Shown: piece after piece, positions 38,621 through 47,542 of the stretch
Position numbering within the stretch: the stretch's first letter is position 1
Layout: the number at the start of each line of letters is the position of its first letter
Made by a program: the position numbers and the translations under genes
Notes under the pieces: generated by a model
Databases searched by the model: none
What the model was told of the DNA's origin: nothing
The model's input: the letters and a program-made list of their open reading frames with translations, nothing else
NCBI GenBank assembly: GCA_028098005.1
Contig: JAOHFM010000002.1
Coordinates: 1-64,000 of the forward strand
DNA from: Psychrosphaera sp.
GTDB lineage: Bacteria > Pseudomonadota > Gammaproteobacteria > Enterobacterales > Alteromonadaceae
Length of the DNA: 64,000 nt
Direction: 5' to 3'

Positions 38621-39223
38621 ATGAGCAAAAACAAAATAGGTACAAAAAGAAAGCAATCGGGCAAAATAGGTAAAATTGTAGCGCCAATTGTTTTTATCTT
38701 AATTATTGTTGGGTTTGTCTACTGGGGCAGTGACGAAAGCAACAAAACAAGCGAAAACCCAGTAGCTAAAGGTGTTGCTAAGTTTTATGCTGAAGTACGA
38801 CAGGCAATGAAGCCAGGCGCTGAACGACTAAATGACTACACCATCAAGCTTCCTGAGCCTGAACAGTCGATGGGAGAACAATTAGCATCACGTGATGGTA
38901 CCGTTGATCCAGCTAAAGAGTTTTGGCAAGGGCCGAAGAAAAAGCGCTCTTTTAAGCAAAATGACACTTTGAAAACCGCACTACAAAACTATGCAAATGC
39001 TGAAGGTATGGAATTAATTTGGGATCTACAATACGACTACATTGTGAAAGAGCACTTTGCTGAAAGTAGTGATTTGAAAACGCTGGTGAATAAAATATCT
39101 TCGGTTGTAAATGGTGACTATAGTGGTCAGGTAAAAACATACTTTTGTAAAGACGCTAATGCGCTAGTTATCACCGACAAAACCGATAAATACATTTCAA
39201 AAAATTGTGAGCCCACTCGATAA
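38621..39223 (+). CDS. PilL/TcpQ-like C-terminal domain protein
   Basis: 200-residue membrane-anchored protein: a basic cytoplasmic N-terminus, one membrane helix (about 20-36, IVAPIVFILIIVGFVYW) and a soluble domain whose C-terminal part (about 105-200; FKQNDTLKTALQNYANAEGMELIWDL... NALVITDK) resembles the toxin-coregulated-pilus biosynthesis Q / PilL C-terminal family found in secretin-associated proteins. No other pilus or secretin gene is nearby. It starts 10 bases after the acyltransferase stop. The specific role is unknown. Confidence 0.72.
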   Translation: MSKNKIGTKRKQSGKIGKIVAPIVFILIIVGFVYWGSDESNKTSENPVAKGVAKFYAEVRQAMKPGAERLNDYTIKLPEPEQSMGEQLASRDGTVDPAKEFWQGPKKKRSFKQNDTLKTALQNYANAEGMELIWDLQYDYIVKEHFAESSDLKTLVNKISSVVNGDYSGQVKTYFCKDANALVITDKTDKYISKNCEPTR

Positions 39224-39225
39224 AA

Positions 39226-39243
39226 ACCCAACAAAAGTTGGGT
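39226..39243 (+). terminator. Small hairpin between the TcpQ-like and vWA genes
   Basis: ACCCAAC (39226-39232) and GTTGGGT (39237-39243) form a 7-bp stem with an AAAA loop, but CTTAAGG rather than T's follows. It may attenuate or protect mRNA rather than terminate. Confidence 0.4.
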
Positions 39244-39257
39244 CTTAAGGAAAAAAT

Positions 39258-40895
39258 ATGTTTTTTAAAAGTGCTAAATTAAATTTAACGCTTTCTTTCT
39301 CTATGGTTGCTTTGCTATTACAAGGCTGTTCAGGTAGCGACTCAGACAAAACAACTAATATTGCACCTAATACTGCGTCTATTTCTGGCTCTATTAATGG
39401 CTTAGCCGGTCAGGTAACCGTAAGTCTAAACGGCAATGAACAAACGTTCACAACGAATGGTGATTTTACTTTTAGCACTAGAGTTACGCTAGATGAAAGC
39501 TACAATGTGACCTTAGTTTCCCAACCTACAGGCCTAAACTGTAATATTGCTAATGCAAACGGTACCGTTACTGGCAATGTTTCTAATATCGACATAACGT
39601 GTTCTGGTTTAGAAGGCACCGCATATAGCTTAAACAACTTAGGTTTTTCGGCACAAGCGCCCTCTGTTTTAACTTTTGCTTTCCATTTAGTAGACAGGTT
39701 TACAGGTAAAGCTGTGGAGGCTTTAACCACATCAAATGTAAAAGATTATTTGCGTGTGACGGAAAATGACCTTCCGGTTTCAACATCTGAGTCATTTTTA
39801 GAAGTAGATCCGTTAGTTGGCTTAGATTCAATCTATACCACCGTTTTCGCTATCGACATTAGTGCATCTCTGACCGAAGACGACTTGAATGAGGTCATTT
39901 CTAGCATTAAAGGAAGTATATCCGATTCAAATGGCGACTCACTATTGGCGCCAAATCAACGTATTAGCATTTATACATTTGATAGTAATGTGCAATTAGT
40001 GGTTGAAAATGACAGAGATATTGACAGCATTCTTACTGCTTTAAACTCTATTTCTGTAGGAGGCAACAGTACCAACTTATTTGGCGGCATAAAACAAAGC
40101 GCCGAAAGTTGGGAAAATGAAATTTCCACTGAGCTGGTGAGTTATGGCAGTCTTGTTTTATTTACCGATGGTAATGACAGCTCAGGGCTAGTATCTAAAG
40201 AAAACGCGTTAGCTTCTGTTGCCAGTAAAGACATTTACTTTATTGTTCTAGGAGAAGAGTCTAATACTCAGACATTAGCGGAATTCACACCTGAGTCAAA
40301 CATATTTAAGATTGAAGATTTTAATCAGTTAACTACCGTATTGAGTTCTACTCTCGATTTCGCTAAAAGCTATGAAAATGGCTTATATATCCTAAGCTAT
40401 GCAACTCCTAAACGAGCAGGTAGCCATGAATTAACCATTGCCGCAAATGATGACTTTGATTGCCAAACTAGCGTTAATGATACCGAAGCTCAGCAAATTT
40501 CAGACACTGGAAATATCAAAGACTGCGTGGATGAAGTGAGTCATACCTTTGATGCCAGTGGCTACACAGACATAGCTCCTGAACTTGAGTTAACCGGCGT
40601 ATCTACTAGTCTGGCTCCTTCTGTAGATTGGCAAGCAAGAGTACGTTGGACAAACTCTACATCAGATTTAGATTGGCAAGTGGAAAGCTGTGTCGGCAAT
40701 ATTTCGGTTAACGTAAGCGAAGATAAAAAAACCGCAACCTTTACAAGGGCTAGCGATGACTTCAGTATGATTTATATTGAAGTTACTGATTTGAATACTT
40801 TAGTTACTCAGAATGGATACTTAAAAATGTCTGACAACGAAAGTGATATTCAAAAAGCTAAAAACCAACGCGATAGTGAGTTATGTAATCGCTAG
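39258..40895 (+). CDS. Lipoprotein with von Willebrand factor A domain
   Basis: 545 residues with a lipoprotein signal (lipobox LLQGC, Cys24), a small beta-rich N-terminal domain (about 40-118, GSINGLAGQVTVSLNGN, containing two Cys) and a vWA domain at about 190-370. The metal-ion-dependent adhesion site is complete: Asp200-X-Ser202-X-Ser204 (DISAS), Thr272 and Asp304 (FTDGND). The C-terminal 150 residues are unassigned and contain several Cys. It probably acts at the outer membrane as a metal-dependent binding protein. The ligand is unknown. The 3' end overlaps the convergent NRDE gene by 15 bases. Confidence 0.85.
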   Translation: MFFKSAKLNLTLSFSMVALLLQGCSGSDSDKTTNIAPNTASISGSINGLAGQVTVSLNGNEQTFTTNGDFTFSTRVTLDESYNVTLVSQPTGLNCNIANANGTVTGNVSNIDITCSGLEGTAYSLNNLGFSAQAPSVLTFAFHLVDRFTGKAVEALTTSNVKDYLRVTENDLPVSTSESFLEVDPLVGLDSIYTTVFAIDISASLTEDDLNEVISSIKGSISDSNGDSLLAPNQRISIYTFDSNVQLVVENDRDIDSILTALNSISVGGNSTNLFGGIKQSAESWENEISTELVSYGSLVLFTDGNDSSGLVSKENALASVASKDIYFIVLGEESNTQTLAEFTPESNIFKIEDFNQLTTVLSSTLDFAKSYENGLYILSYATPKRAGSHELTIAANDDFDCQTSVNDTEAQQISDTGNIKDCVDEVSHTFDASGYTDIAPELELTGVSTSLAPSVDWQARVRWTNSTSDLDWQVESCVGNISVNVSEDKKTATFTRASDDFSMIYIEVTDLNTLVTQNGYLKMSDNESDIQKAKNQRDSELCNR

Positions 40896-41603
40896 TGTTT
40901 TTGAAATAGGTTTGGCTAGGTTTGCTTCACAAGGTTGACCTGGCCAATACTTCACCTCTACACTTTTAGGTGTAATTTCAATTACCGTCATAGATTGACT
41001 GCAAGCTTCTTGTCGGTGCATGCAGAAGCTATAAGCTCTATCATTCATCATAAGCGGCTCATGTGAACGGTGTAAGTTGACGATATCTGACAACGAGTTA
41101 ATAACCTGTCTATTAGCAAACTCTGTACGCAATCTTTTTATACTTTGAACTTCAGGGTGACCCGACGAATATAGTTGCTCAGGTGACGACTGACTGCTTG
41201 ATAAGTGAGTGCCGTCATAATGCCAAAGCCGTTGACTATTTAAACTAATGATTGAAAGGTAAAAGGGCTGACTGTGCTTTAAAGGCCAGTTCCTCAATGT
41301 ACTATCAATTTCACTCTGTGAGCTGCTCTCCGCTAACTTTTGAATTAATAGACCTCTAGATACCAACTGGACACTGACGGGCTTCACTTTGCCCTGATAG
41401 TCATTTAACAAGCAAAACACAATGCCTTTATTATTGGCTGCTATCCAACTGCCTTTGCCAACTGGATCCACCGGCATTAAATACTCTACTCCAGCTTTTG
41501 AAAAGCGCTGTGGTGGAAGTGCTTTCGCTCTCAATACAGATTCATCTCGTGTAAAAACAAGGCCAATACTGGTATTAAAATTACGCCAATTTAGACTGCA
41601 CAT
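40881..41603 (-). CDS. NRDE (TANGO2-like) family protein
   Basis: Member of the NRDE family, an Ntn-hydrolase-like group with unclear function. I start it at the ATG at 41603 because the family begins with Met-Cys (here MCSLNWRN), putting Cys2 at the N-terminus. The family motif NRDE appears as TRDES. The GKGSWIAANNKGIVFCLLNDYQG segment is typical (G.GTW.A....G..A.L.N). 240 residues. The start lies 23 bases inside the upstream DinB-like gene, indicating coupled translation. Confidence 0.8.
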   Translation of the reverse strand: MCSLNWRNFNTSIGLVFTRDESVLRAKALPPQRFSKAGVEYLMPVDPVGKGSWIAANNKGIVFCLLNDYQGKVKPVSVQLVSRGLLIQKLAESSSQSEIDSTLRNWPLKHSQPFYLSIISLNSQRLWHYDGTHLSSSQSSPEQLYSSGHPEVQSIKRLRTEFANRQVINSLSDIVNLHRSHEPLMMNDRAYSFCMHRQEACSQSMTVIEITPKSVEVKYWPGQPCEANLAKPISKTLAIT

Positions 41604-42099
41604 TGGACTCAAATACTCTTGTGGATGCGGCTTTGCCAAATGAGTCATCTAATTTAAGACCCATAGCGGCAGATAGCAATTTAATAATGGCCATATGGTG
41701 GGTTGTATGACTGTACAAAAATACCAACTCTCTAGCCAACGAACTGCTCACTTTCGGTGAACGAGCCTCTGTGTTTGTCGCACATATAACCGAAACTTCA
41801 GCGTCAGCGTTTACGTCCGCCAATAATGCCGTTATTAATCCAATATGATATTTAGCGTTAGATACCGACGTTTCAATAGTCAAATCACGCTTACGTGCAT
41901 CGTAGTTGATATTAGAAATACCGGTTAGGACGGATTGATAGTGCTCAATAATATGTCGAACATGAGCGCCGAGCGATGAACCGTGATCTTGGGTGGAGTT
42001 TAAGTATTGAATGGGATCTAGTGACTCTAAAAAATCAAATAATTGATTTAAAACTTGAGTATTGTCTTTGGCTATTTGCTGTATTGAATCCATAGGCAT
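41581..42099 (-). CDS. DinB-like superfamily protein
   Basis: 172-residue four-helix protein resembling the DinB/YfiT metal-binding superfamily. The histidines expected to bind a divalent metal are present in GAHVRHIIEHYQ (His46, His49, His53) and SHTTHHMAII (His131, His134, His135). The enzymatic role is unknown; relatives include thiol transferases and hydrolases. It overlaps the NRDE gene, suggesting a two-gene unit. Confidence 0.75.
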   Translation of the reverse strand: MPMDSIQQIAKDNTQVLNQLFDFLESLDPIQYLNSTQDHGSSLGAHVRHIIEHYQSVLTGISNINYDARKRDLTIETSVSNAKYHIGLITALLADVNADAEVSVICATNTEARSPKVSSSLARELVFLYSHTTHHMAIIKLLSAAMGLKLDDSFGKAASTRVFESNVQSKLA

Positions 42100-42189
42100 C
42101 CATAATTAGTTTACTGGATCATTAGAACTTAAAAACAGCCTTTAAATTTCATTAGCGCTAAACCTTTTTTGTTCAACGCCATAAATTTG

Positions 42190-42669
42190 TTATCTACCAG
42201 CGTGCTTCATGAGTCGCTCTTTCTGTCGGCCCCAGTCTCTATCTTTAATATCTGAACGTTTATCTTGACTGTGTTTACCTTTTGCTAAGTGGAATTCAAC
42301 TTTAACCCAGCTTTTTTTCCAGTACATAGCGGTAGCAATCAGCGTATAGCCTTGACGTTCTACTGCACCTACTAGTTCCATAATTTCGCGCTTTTTCAGT
42401 AACAGTTTTCGATACCGAGTCGGTTCGCAAACTACGTGACTTGACGCTTGATTTAGAGGCTGAATTTCAGCGTTCAATAAAAACACTTCGCCATCTTTTA
42501 AAAAGACGTACGTATCCGAAATATTTACTTTACCTTCACGGATACTTTTTACTTCCCACCCTTGCAACTCAACGCCAGCTTCAAACTTTTTATCGAGCTG
42601 ATATTCGTGGCGCGCTTTTTTATTCAATGCAATTGTATTAGATGGTGTTTTTGGTTTTTTCTTAGCCAT
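42190..42669 (-). CDS. smpB: SsrA-binding protein SmpB
   Basis: tmRNA partner in trans-translation rescue of stalled ribosomes. The conserved N-terminus ([30 protein letters not shown]) and the C-terminal tail ([25 protein letters not shown]) are clear. Its 159 residues match the family (160). It is divergent from ratA in the standard gammaproteobacterial arrangement. The ssrA gene itself is not in this window. Confidence 0.98.
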   Translation of the reverse strand: MAKKKPKTPSNTIALNKKARHEYQLDKKFEAGVELQGWEVKSIREGKVNISDTYVFLKDGEVFLLNAEIQPLNQASSHVVCEPTRYRKLLLKKREIMELVGAVERQGYTLIATAMYWKKSWVKVEFHLAKGKHSQDKRSDIKDRDWGRQKERLMKHAGR

Positions 42670-42778
42670 AATTACTTCTTTGTTAGTTCTCCATCGATTA
42701 TAACCATTTATACGTTATTTTCTATGTAAGTTTGTTAGAATAAGTTTTATTGAGTGTTAAAAACGATAAGTAGGGTCC

Positions 42779-43210
42779 ATGCCAAAGCTTTCACGCAGCG
42801 CGTTAGTCATGTATAGCTGCGATCAAATGTATAAATTAGTTAACGATATTGAGGCTTATCCGCAGTTTATTCCTAATTGTGCTGATGCAACTTGTAAAGT
42901 ATTGTCGAGTACAGAACTTGAAGGTTCCTTGTTAATCAACAAAGCTGGTATCAGTAAATGGTTCACCACTAAAAATGAACTGGTATCTAACCGGGTAATA
43001 AACATGACATTAGTCAACGGTCCTTTCAAGTATTTAACGGGCAGTTGGACCTTTACTGAACTCGATTCAAACGCCTGTAAAGTTGAGCTTGAATTAGACT
43101 TTGAGTTTTCTTCAAAAATGATTGAGCTTGCCTTTGGTAAAATCTTTACGCATGTAACAACGAGTATGGTCACCGCCTTCACACAAAGAGCAAAACAAGT
43201 TTATGTCTGA
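42779..43210 (+). CDS. ratA: Ribosome association toxin RatA family (START/coenzyme Q-binding)
   Basis: 143-residue START-domain protein (COQ10 family), annotated RatA in E. coli where it can block 70S assembly; the homologues also bind ubiquinone-type lipids. Typical start MPKLSRSALVMYSCDQMYKLVNDIEAYPQFIPNC and end FTHVTTSMVTAFTQRAKQVY. The 3' end overlaps ratB by 8 bases, the conserved pair. In vivo toxin function here is not shown. Confidence 0.94.
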   Translation: MPKLSRSALVMYSCDQMYKLVNDIEAYPQFIPNCADATCKVLSSTELEGSLLINKAGISKWFTTKNELVSNRVINMTLVNGPFKYLTGSWTFTELDSNACKVELELDFEFSSKMIELAFGKIFTHVTTSMVTAFTQRAKQVYV

Positions 43211-43550
43211 AAACATTACTATTGAAGTGGCATACGCCCTTCCAGAAAAACAATCGCTATTGCAACTGCAAGTGCCTCCAGAGTCTACTGTTGAACAGGC
43301 CATAGCTAAAAGTGGCATTATGACAAGTCACCCTGAAATTGATTTAACCGTACTAAAAGTTGGTATTTGGTCAAAGACTTGTAAACTTGATGCGGTTTTA
43401 AAAGACGGTGATCGAATTGAAATATATCGCCCTCTTATCGCAGACCCTAAAGAAGTCCGTAAGCGCCGAGCGGAAAAAGCCGTGCAAGAAGGCCGAGCTG
43501 ACAAAGTTACAGGTGGAAGACCTAACCCTCGTAAAAAAGCCGAAGAGTAA
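43203..43550 (+). CDS. ratB: RnfH family ubiquitin-like protein (RatB)
   Basis: 115-residue beta-grasp protein of the RnfH family (ITIEVAYALPEKQSLLQLQVPPESTVEQAIAKSGI, VGIWSKTCKLDAVLKDGDRIEIYRPL). The C-terminal tail is basic (RPNPRKKAEE). The function is unproven; the name RatB comes from its fixed position after ratA. The stop codon lies within the loop of the following terminator. Confidence 0.92.
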   Translation: MSENITIEVAYALPEKQSLLQLQVPPESTVEQAIAKSGIMTSHPEIDLTVLKVGIWSKTCKLDAVLKDGDRIEIYRPLIADPKEVRKRRAEKAVQEGRADKVTGGRPNPRKKAEE

Positions 43551-43560
43551 CTTCGGCTTT
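43536..43560. terminator. Bidirectional terminator between ratB and bamE
   Basis: Ten-base perfect arms AAAGCCGAAG (43536-43545) and CTTCGGCTTT (43551-43560). The ratB stop codon sits in the loop. It serves convergent ratB and bamE. Confidence 0.85.
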
Positions 43561-43584
43561 AGCTTATTCAGAATTTATTGAAAA

Positions 43585-43932
43585 CTATTCAGAATCAAGA
43601 GGCGTATCAAAGTCTTCAGGCTTGTCGAAGTCGCCCGACACCTTAGTGACTCTATCACCATCAAAATGTACGACCATTTCTTTTCTAACTAATTCATCGG
43701 TCTTGCCTACACGTCTTGTATAAACATAGTGCCAATCATCATCACGAAATGCATTGCTAACTACAGGTGTACCTAAAACAAATTTAACCTGTTCTTTAGT
43801 CATATTAATACGAAGTTTATTAACATCTCGTTGGTTAAGGTAATTACCTTGAACAATATCGTATTTATAAACCCAACTGCTACAGCCTGATAGGAACCCT
43901 AGGGCTAATAAAACTAATAAAAATTGCTTCAT
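43585..43932 (-). CDS. bamE: Outer-membrane assembly lipoprotein BamE
   Basis: Small lipoprotein of the BAM complex. Signal peptide with lipobox LSGC (Cys17), then the SmpA/OmlA fold: VQGNYLNQRDVNKLRINMTKEQVKFVLGTPVV, followed by DDDWHYVYTRRVGK. 115 residues (113 in E. coli). It is convergent to ratB as in E. coli. A sigma-E-like promoter lies 38-65 bases upstream, in line with envelope-stress control. Confidence 0.97.
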   Translation of the reverse strand: MKQFLLVLLALGFLSGCSSWVYKYDIVQGNYLNQRDVNKLRINMTKEQVKFVLGTPVVSNAFRDDDWHYVYTRRVGKTDELVRKEMVVHFDGDRVTKVSGDFDKPEDFDTPLDSE

Positions 43933-43969
43933 GTGATTAATACTTCATAAAATTAATAGGTTGTTGCTA

Positions 43970-43997
43970 TTGGAATCATCCTTTAGCAAAAAGTTCC
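43970..43997 (-). promoter_or_regulatory. Sigma-E-like promoter of bamE
   Basis: On the minus strand GGAACTT (43991-43997) is followed after 16 bases by TCCAA (43970-43974), close to the sigma-E consensus GGAACTT-N15/16-TCTRA. bamE is a sigma-E target in E. coli, so the match is biologically sensible. Consensus-based. Confidence 0.6.
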
Positions 43998-44062
43998 GTC
44001 ATACTAGCAGATAAATTTCTGTTAGGTAAGCCGGAACTATTGTGATTAGCCGCTAAAGTTGG

Positions 44063-45268
44063 CTACATAGATGCAGCGACAGCCTCGACCTTTTTCCATA
44101 CTCGCATAAAGTTGCCCGACAAGATTTTTTTAATTTCTTGCTCCGAATAACCTCGATCTAATAAACCTTGCACAAGATGAGGAAAATAAGACACATCTTT
44201 AAGATCTCTAGGAAGTGAGTCACCTACACCATCAAAATCTGATCCTATGCCTACATGATCTATGCCCACTAAGTTTTTAACATGATCAATATGATCTAGT
44301 ACCGTTTCTAACGACGCAAATGGATATGGCTTTAACTTACGATGCGCTTCAGCTATTTCATTGGCTTTAGGATCGCCCCATTTAACGCCCGCGGCTTCAA
44401 ACTTCTTAGATAGCTCGTCTTGCCAATCTCGAGTCTCTTGTGACACAAAGCTAGATCCGAAGTTAATTTGAATGACACCGCCATTTTTAGCCAAGGCTTT
44501 AATCATTTTGTCATCCATATTACGCTCAAAGCCCGGAGTAAACTTACGCAAAGAGGAATGAGAGGCGATAGCTGGTGCTTTTGTGATTTCCATTGCCTGG
44601 TAAAAAGCAGCGTCCGAAACGTGCGATATATCAACCATTACACCGAGTTTATTCATTTCAACAACAAGCTCTTTACCAAAAGGACTTAAGCCCTTCCAGT
44701 TCCTGCGCAGGTCGTAAGATGAATCAGAAATATGGTTTGAAAGTGAATGAGCTAAAGTGATGTAGCGGATACCGCGATCATAAAACATCTTTAAATTATC
44801 TAGGCTACCAGCAACTGGACTGCCATTTTCCATCCCCATTGGAAGAGAAATTAGCCCTTTTTCAAAATGTTCTTCTACGTCTGACGTAGAATACGCCACT
44901 GCAAACTTATCTGGTGCTCTATTTGCAATCGCTTCTACTGAGTCAATAAGTTGATGTGCTAACTGCACTCCATAGTCTTTGCCCGGAGCTTCTAGTGTGG
45001 CCGGTAAATAAATAGACATAAATGGCGCATTCAGTCCGCCCTTTTTAGCTCTTGGATAATCAAAGTCGCCTTTTTCAGTTGCTACAGTAACGTCTTCCCA
45101 ACGTTTATTAATTCGAAATGGAACGTCAATGTGGCTATCTACAATTATTGTATTTTGCGCTATGTCTTTCGCTTTTTGAGTCACCTCAATAGCATGAGCG
45201 TTATTAGAAGATGATAGGAATGACAGTGCTAATGCAGCTGTTATTGCAGTAAGAGTAAACGACTTCAT
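44063..45268 (-). CDS. Secreted membrane dipeptidase (peptidase M19)
   Basis: Zinc dipeptidase of the renal dipeptidase family. Signal peptide (cleavage likely after NAHA), metal site DSHIDVPFR (HXD) near residue 44-47, catalytic region GMENGSP, HSLSNHISDSS, HSSLRKF and GIGSDFDGVGD. 401 residues, typical for periplasmic bacterial members. It probably cleaves dipeptides (including D-residue dipeptides) in the periplasm. Single gene with its own promoter region; no operon partner. Confidence 0.93.
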   Translation of the reverse strand: MKSFTLTAITAALALSFLSSSNNAHAIEVTQKAKDIAQNTIIVDSHIDVPFRINKRWEDVTVATEKGDFDYPRAKKGGLNAPFMSIYLPATLEAPGKDYGVQLAHQLIDSVEAIANRAPDKFAVAYSTSDVEEHFEKGLISLPMGMENGSPVAGSLDNLKMFYDRGIRYITLAHSLSNHISDSSYDLRRNWKGLSPFGKELVVEMNKLGVMVDISHVSDAAFYQAMEITKAPAIASHSSLRKFTPGFERNMDDKMIKALAKNGGVIQINFGSSFVSQETRDWQDELSKKFEAAGVKWGDPKANEIAEAHRKLKPYPFASLETVLDHIDHVKNLVGIDHVGIGSDFDGVGDSLPRDLKDVSYFPHLVQGLLDRGYSEQEIKKILSGNFMRVWKKVEAVAASM

Positions 45269-45347
45269 GGAGTTCCCTTTTGTTTTTATAGAGTCTAATT
45301 TTATTCATCATTTAAACACTTTTAAAAACGATATGGAACTATCTAAA

Positions 45348-45926
45348 TTAGTCAAAGCGAATGCCGTCAACATAATTAAAAAAGAAATAATCCGTCGTAT
45401 CAGAATTAGCTCCTAGAATAGGGATTTCTAGATTATTTTCATCCTTCAACTTTAATTGAAGGCAAATATTTCCATTTCTCATTTTTAACGTGGGGTGAAT
45501 AGACCAGCTTTTTTTATGTTTGAAATTCGCTTGTTGGTTGTCAAAGTCGTAAGCTTCTATTCGGTTGCGAATAAACTCACTTATAATGGTGTTGGCTCGG
45601 TCTTGATATTTCGCACCTTTTATTTTGCCTTGGACAGGCATCAACGTAATAGCGGGCTTATTTACTTCCGAATAAATTTTAGCTTCAAGTTTGTCATATA
45701 AAAGATTAACTTCAGCTTCAATTTTTAGGTAATATTTTAATCGAGTATAAAATGGATCAAGCAGCTCCGCTGGTGACTCTGCCGCTCTTCTTTTCGCCTC
45801 GGCTGCATATAACTGCTTATTGGGTATTTCTGTGACGTTAAAAATCGTTTTAGTAATAACGGTCGGTTCAGTCGAACTACAACCACTAATAATTAGTAGT
45901 ATTGTTAAGTAAACGATTCTAAACAT
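45348..45926 (-). CDS. Lipoprotein of unknown function (fourth of cluster)
   Basis: 192 residues with lipobox IISGC (Cys16). The mature part is mixed alpha/beta with a helical, charged middle (LYAAEAKRRAAESPAELLDPFYTRLKYY cut here for length by family-like reading) and no FlgO-type signature that I can see. It ends the four-gene lipoprotein operon, 12 bases after the third FlgO-like gene. I do not recognise the family. Confidence 0.75.
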   Translation of the reverse strand: MFRIVYLTILLIISGCSSTEPTVITKTIFNVTEIPNKQLYAAEAKRRAAESPAELLDPFYTRLKYYLKIEAEVNLLYDKLEAKIYSEVNKPAITLMPVQGKIKGAKYQDRANTIISEFIRNRIEAYDFDNQQANFKHKKSWSIHPTLKMRNGNICLQLKLKDENNLEIPILGANSDTTDYFFFNYVDGIRFD

Positions 45927-45938
45927 GAATTTGCCTGT

Positions 45939-46706
45939 TTAAAGAACAGTATGTTTTGCGCCATTTGGAATTATTGTATCCAGCACAAAATAAGGAATAA
46001 AACCTGACGCCGTCGATATAATCCATTTATTTTCAAAGTCTACGACGCGAGCATTAATTAGCAAACCTGTTTGTTGGTACATAACGGTTCCTGTAAGCAC
46101 ATGCGTTATGGATTCGCTACTTGTTAACTTGTTGGCATCTCGGGTAAAAACAAAGTCACCTTGCGGCGTTATTGATACAGTATTTTTTACTTTATAATCA
46201 GCCACTGTAAAGCCGTGTTGAAACAAATGCGTAGTAAAATGTTCCGAAACGATATTTCCCACTGGCGTTATTGTGGCGAGATCAGAGGTAAAGTCGACAA
46301 ATGATGTTACACCTACGATGACATGTTCAGCTTTATTTGACACATTCGCAATTAACCCAGCTGATATTTGTTCAATATATTCACTTAACAAAACAGAGTG
46401 CTGACTCCCAGTTAATGAATGACTATTCAAAGTTGCATCGTGTGATACAAACATTGTGGTAGCATTCGTGCTATTTGCCTGAGGTTTGTTTACGTTACTG
46501 GAATTTGAAGCACTGGCCAATTGTGAATCAGTAAAACGTTCAACATCTTTGGGACAATCTATTATTTGTCCCTTTGGATTCATGCAGACATTTTCTTCTT
46601 TCACTTCAACTATGGTCTTAGGCTGCTCTGTTAGCGAACATGCAGATAATAACAATATAACGCTAGTACAAAGTGCTACTTTTGAAATCGTGTTTTTAAA
46701 TATCAT
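45939..46706 (-). CDS. FlgO-like outer-membrane lipoprotein (third paralogue)
   Basis: 255 residues, lipobox LLSAC (Cys23). The C-terminal half carries the FlgO-type pattern: VIVGVTSFVDF, then TPVGNIVSEHF, VADYKVKNTVSITPQGDF, FTRDANKL, ITHVLTGTV, LLINARVVDFENKWII. The N-terminal third is low complexity (Ser/Asn-rich). FlgO in Vibrio is an outer-membrane protein needed for normal flagella. No flagellar gene is in the window, so the role here is open. Confidence 0.82.
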   Translation of the reverse strand: MIFKNTISKVALCTSVILLLSACSLTEQPKTIVEVKEENVCMNPKGQIIDCPKDVERFTDSQLASASNSSNVNKPQANSTNATTMFVSHDATLNSHSLTGSQHSVLLSEYIEQISAGLIANVSNKAEHVIVGVTSFVDFTSDLATITPVGNIVSEHFTTHLFQHGFTVADYKVKNTVSITPQGDFVFTRDANKLTSSESITHVLTGTVMYQQTGLLINARVVDFENKWIISTASGFIPYFVLDTIIPNGAKHTVL

Positions 46707-46729
46707 AACCGCTCACCTAACCACATCGT

Positions 46730-47533
46730 TTAATCTACATTTCGCTCAGAAGACACTAGCGGAATACCATCATTAAACCCACTTGATGTAAGCTGATTAA
46801 CAACGTTATTTGGCAAAAAACCTTGAGCCGATGCCACCACAGCTTTTGAATCAATACCTATTACCCGAGCATTCACTAAATATCCCGAAAGTTGCTTCGT
46901 TAATGTTCCTGCTACCGCATACTTAATAGGCAAGTCACCTTCTAGCTCTAGATAGTCTTTACTAAATATGAAATCACCATCTGGCGTAACTCTAACAAAG
47001 TCGGTTGTTTTAAAGTCAATGACTGGGATACCAAACTTATGCACTTCATGTATAAAGCTTTCAGAAATTTGTTTTCCTAAGATGTCAGCATACTGAAAAT
47101 CACTATCGAGCATTACAAAGCTAGTTACCGCTATTGGTGTTGTCGAATTTACATACTTCATGTTGGAGACAAGATCTTGCATTAACCCGCGAACATAAAA
47201 GTTGATATTTTTGTCACGTCCTCCGCGATTTGGCTGTTGCTTGCCCATTTCATTCATTTTGCCAAGCAAATGATTTCTATAATCGTTTTGAAACTTTAAA
47301 CTCGCATCGTTTACCGTGACCACACCGTCGTTATCAAGTCTTGGCTTGCTAACCTCTTCATTCATGCTTGAACTTGATTTGGCAACATCGTTGCCTGATA
47401 ACTGATTTTCTTGGTCTGTTACTACTTGTTCAACTTCTGTGTTGTCGGTGTAAGACTCTTCAACAGACCAATCCGTTAATGAAGAACAAGCGGCTACTTG
47501 AGTCGCAATTAAAATAGCTGTAAATTTTTTCAT
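46730..47533 (-). CDS. FlgO-like outer-membrane lipoprotein (second paralogue)
   Basis: 267 residues with lipobox VAAC (Cys16). It has the same C-terminal pattern as its neighbours: IAVTSFVMLDSDF, LGKQISESFIHEV, VIDFKTTDFVRVTPDGDF, FSKDYLEL, IKYAVAGTL, YLVNARVIGIDSKAVVASAQGFLP. The N-terminal about 90 residues are acidic and variable. It starts 9 bases after the first paralogue. Confidence 0.84.
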   Translation of the reverse strand: MKKFTAILIATQVAACSSLTDWSVEESYTDNTEVEQVVTDQENQLSGNDVAKSSSSMNEEVSKPRLDNDGVVTVNDASLKFQNDYRNHLLGKMNEMGKQQPNRGGRDKNINFYVRGLMQDLVSNMKYVNSTTPIAVTSFVMLDSDFQYADILGKQISESFIHEVHKFGIPVIDFKTTDFVRVTPDGDFIFSKDYLELEGDLPIKYAVAGTLTKQLSGYLVNARVIGIDSKAVVASAQGFLPNNVVNQLTSSGFNDGIPLVSSERNVD

Positions 47534-47542
47534 GGCTTGCTC

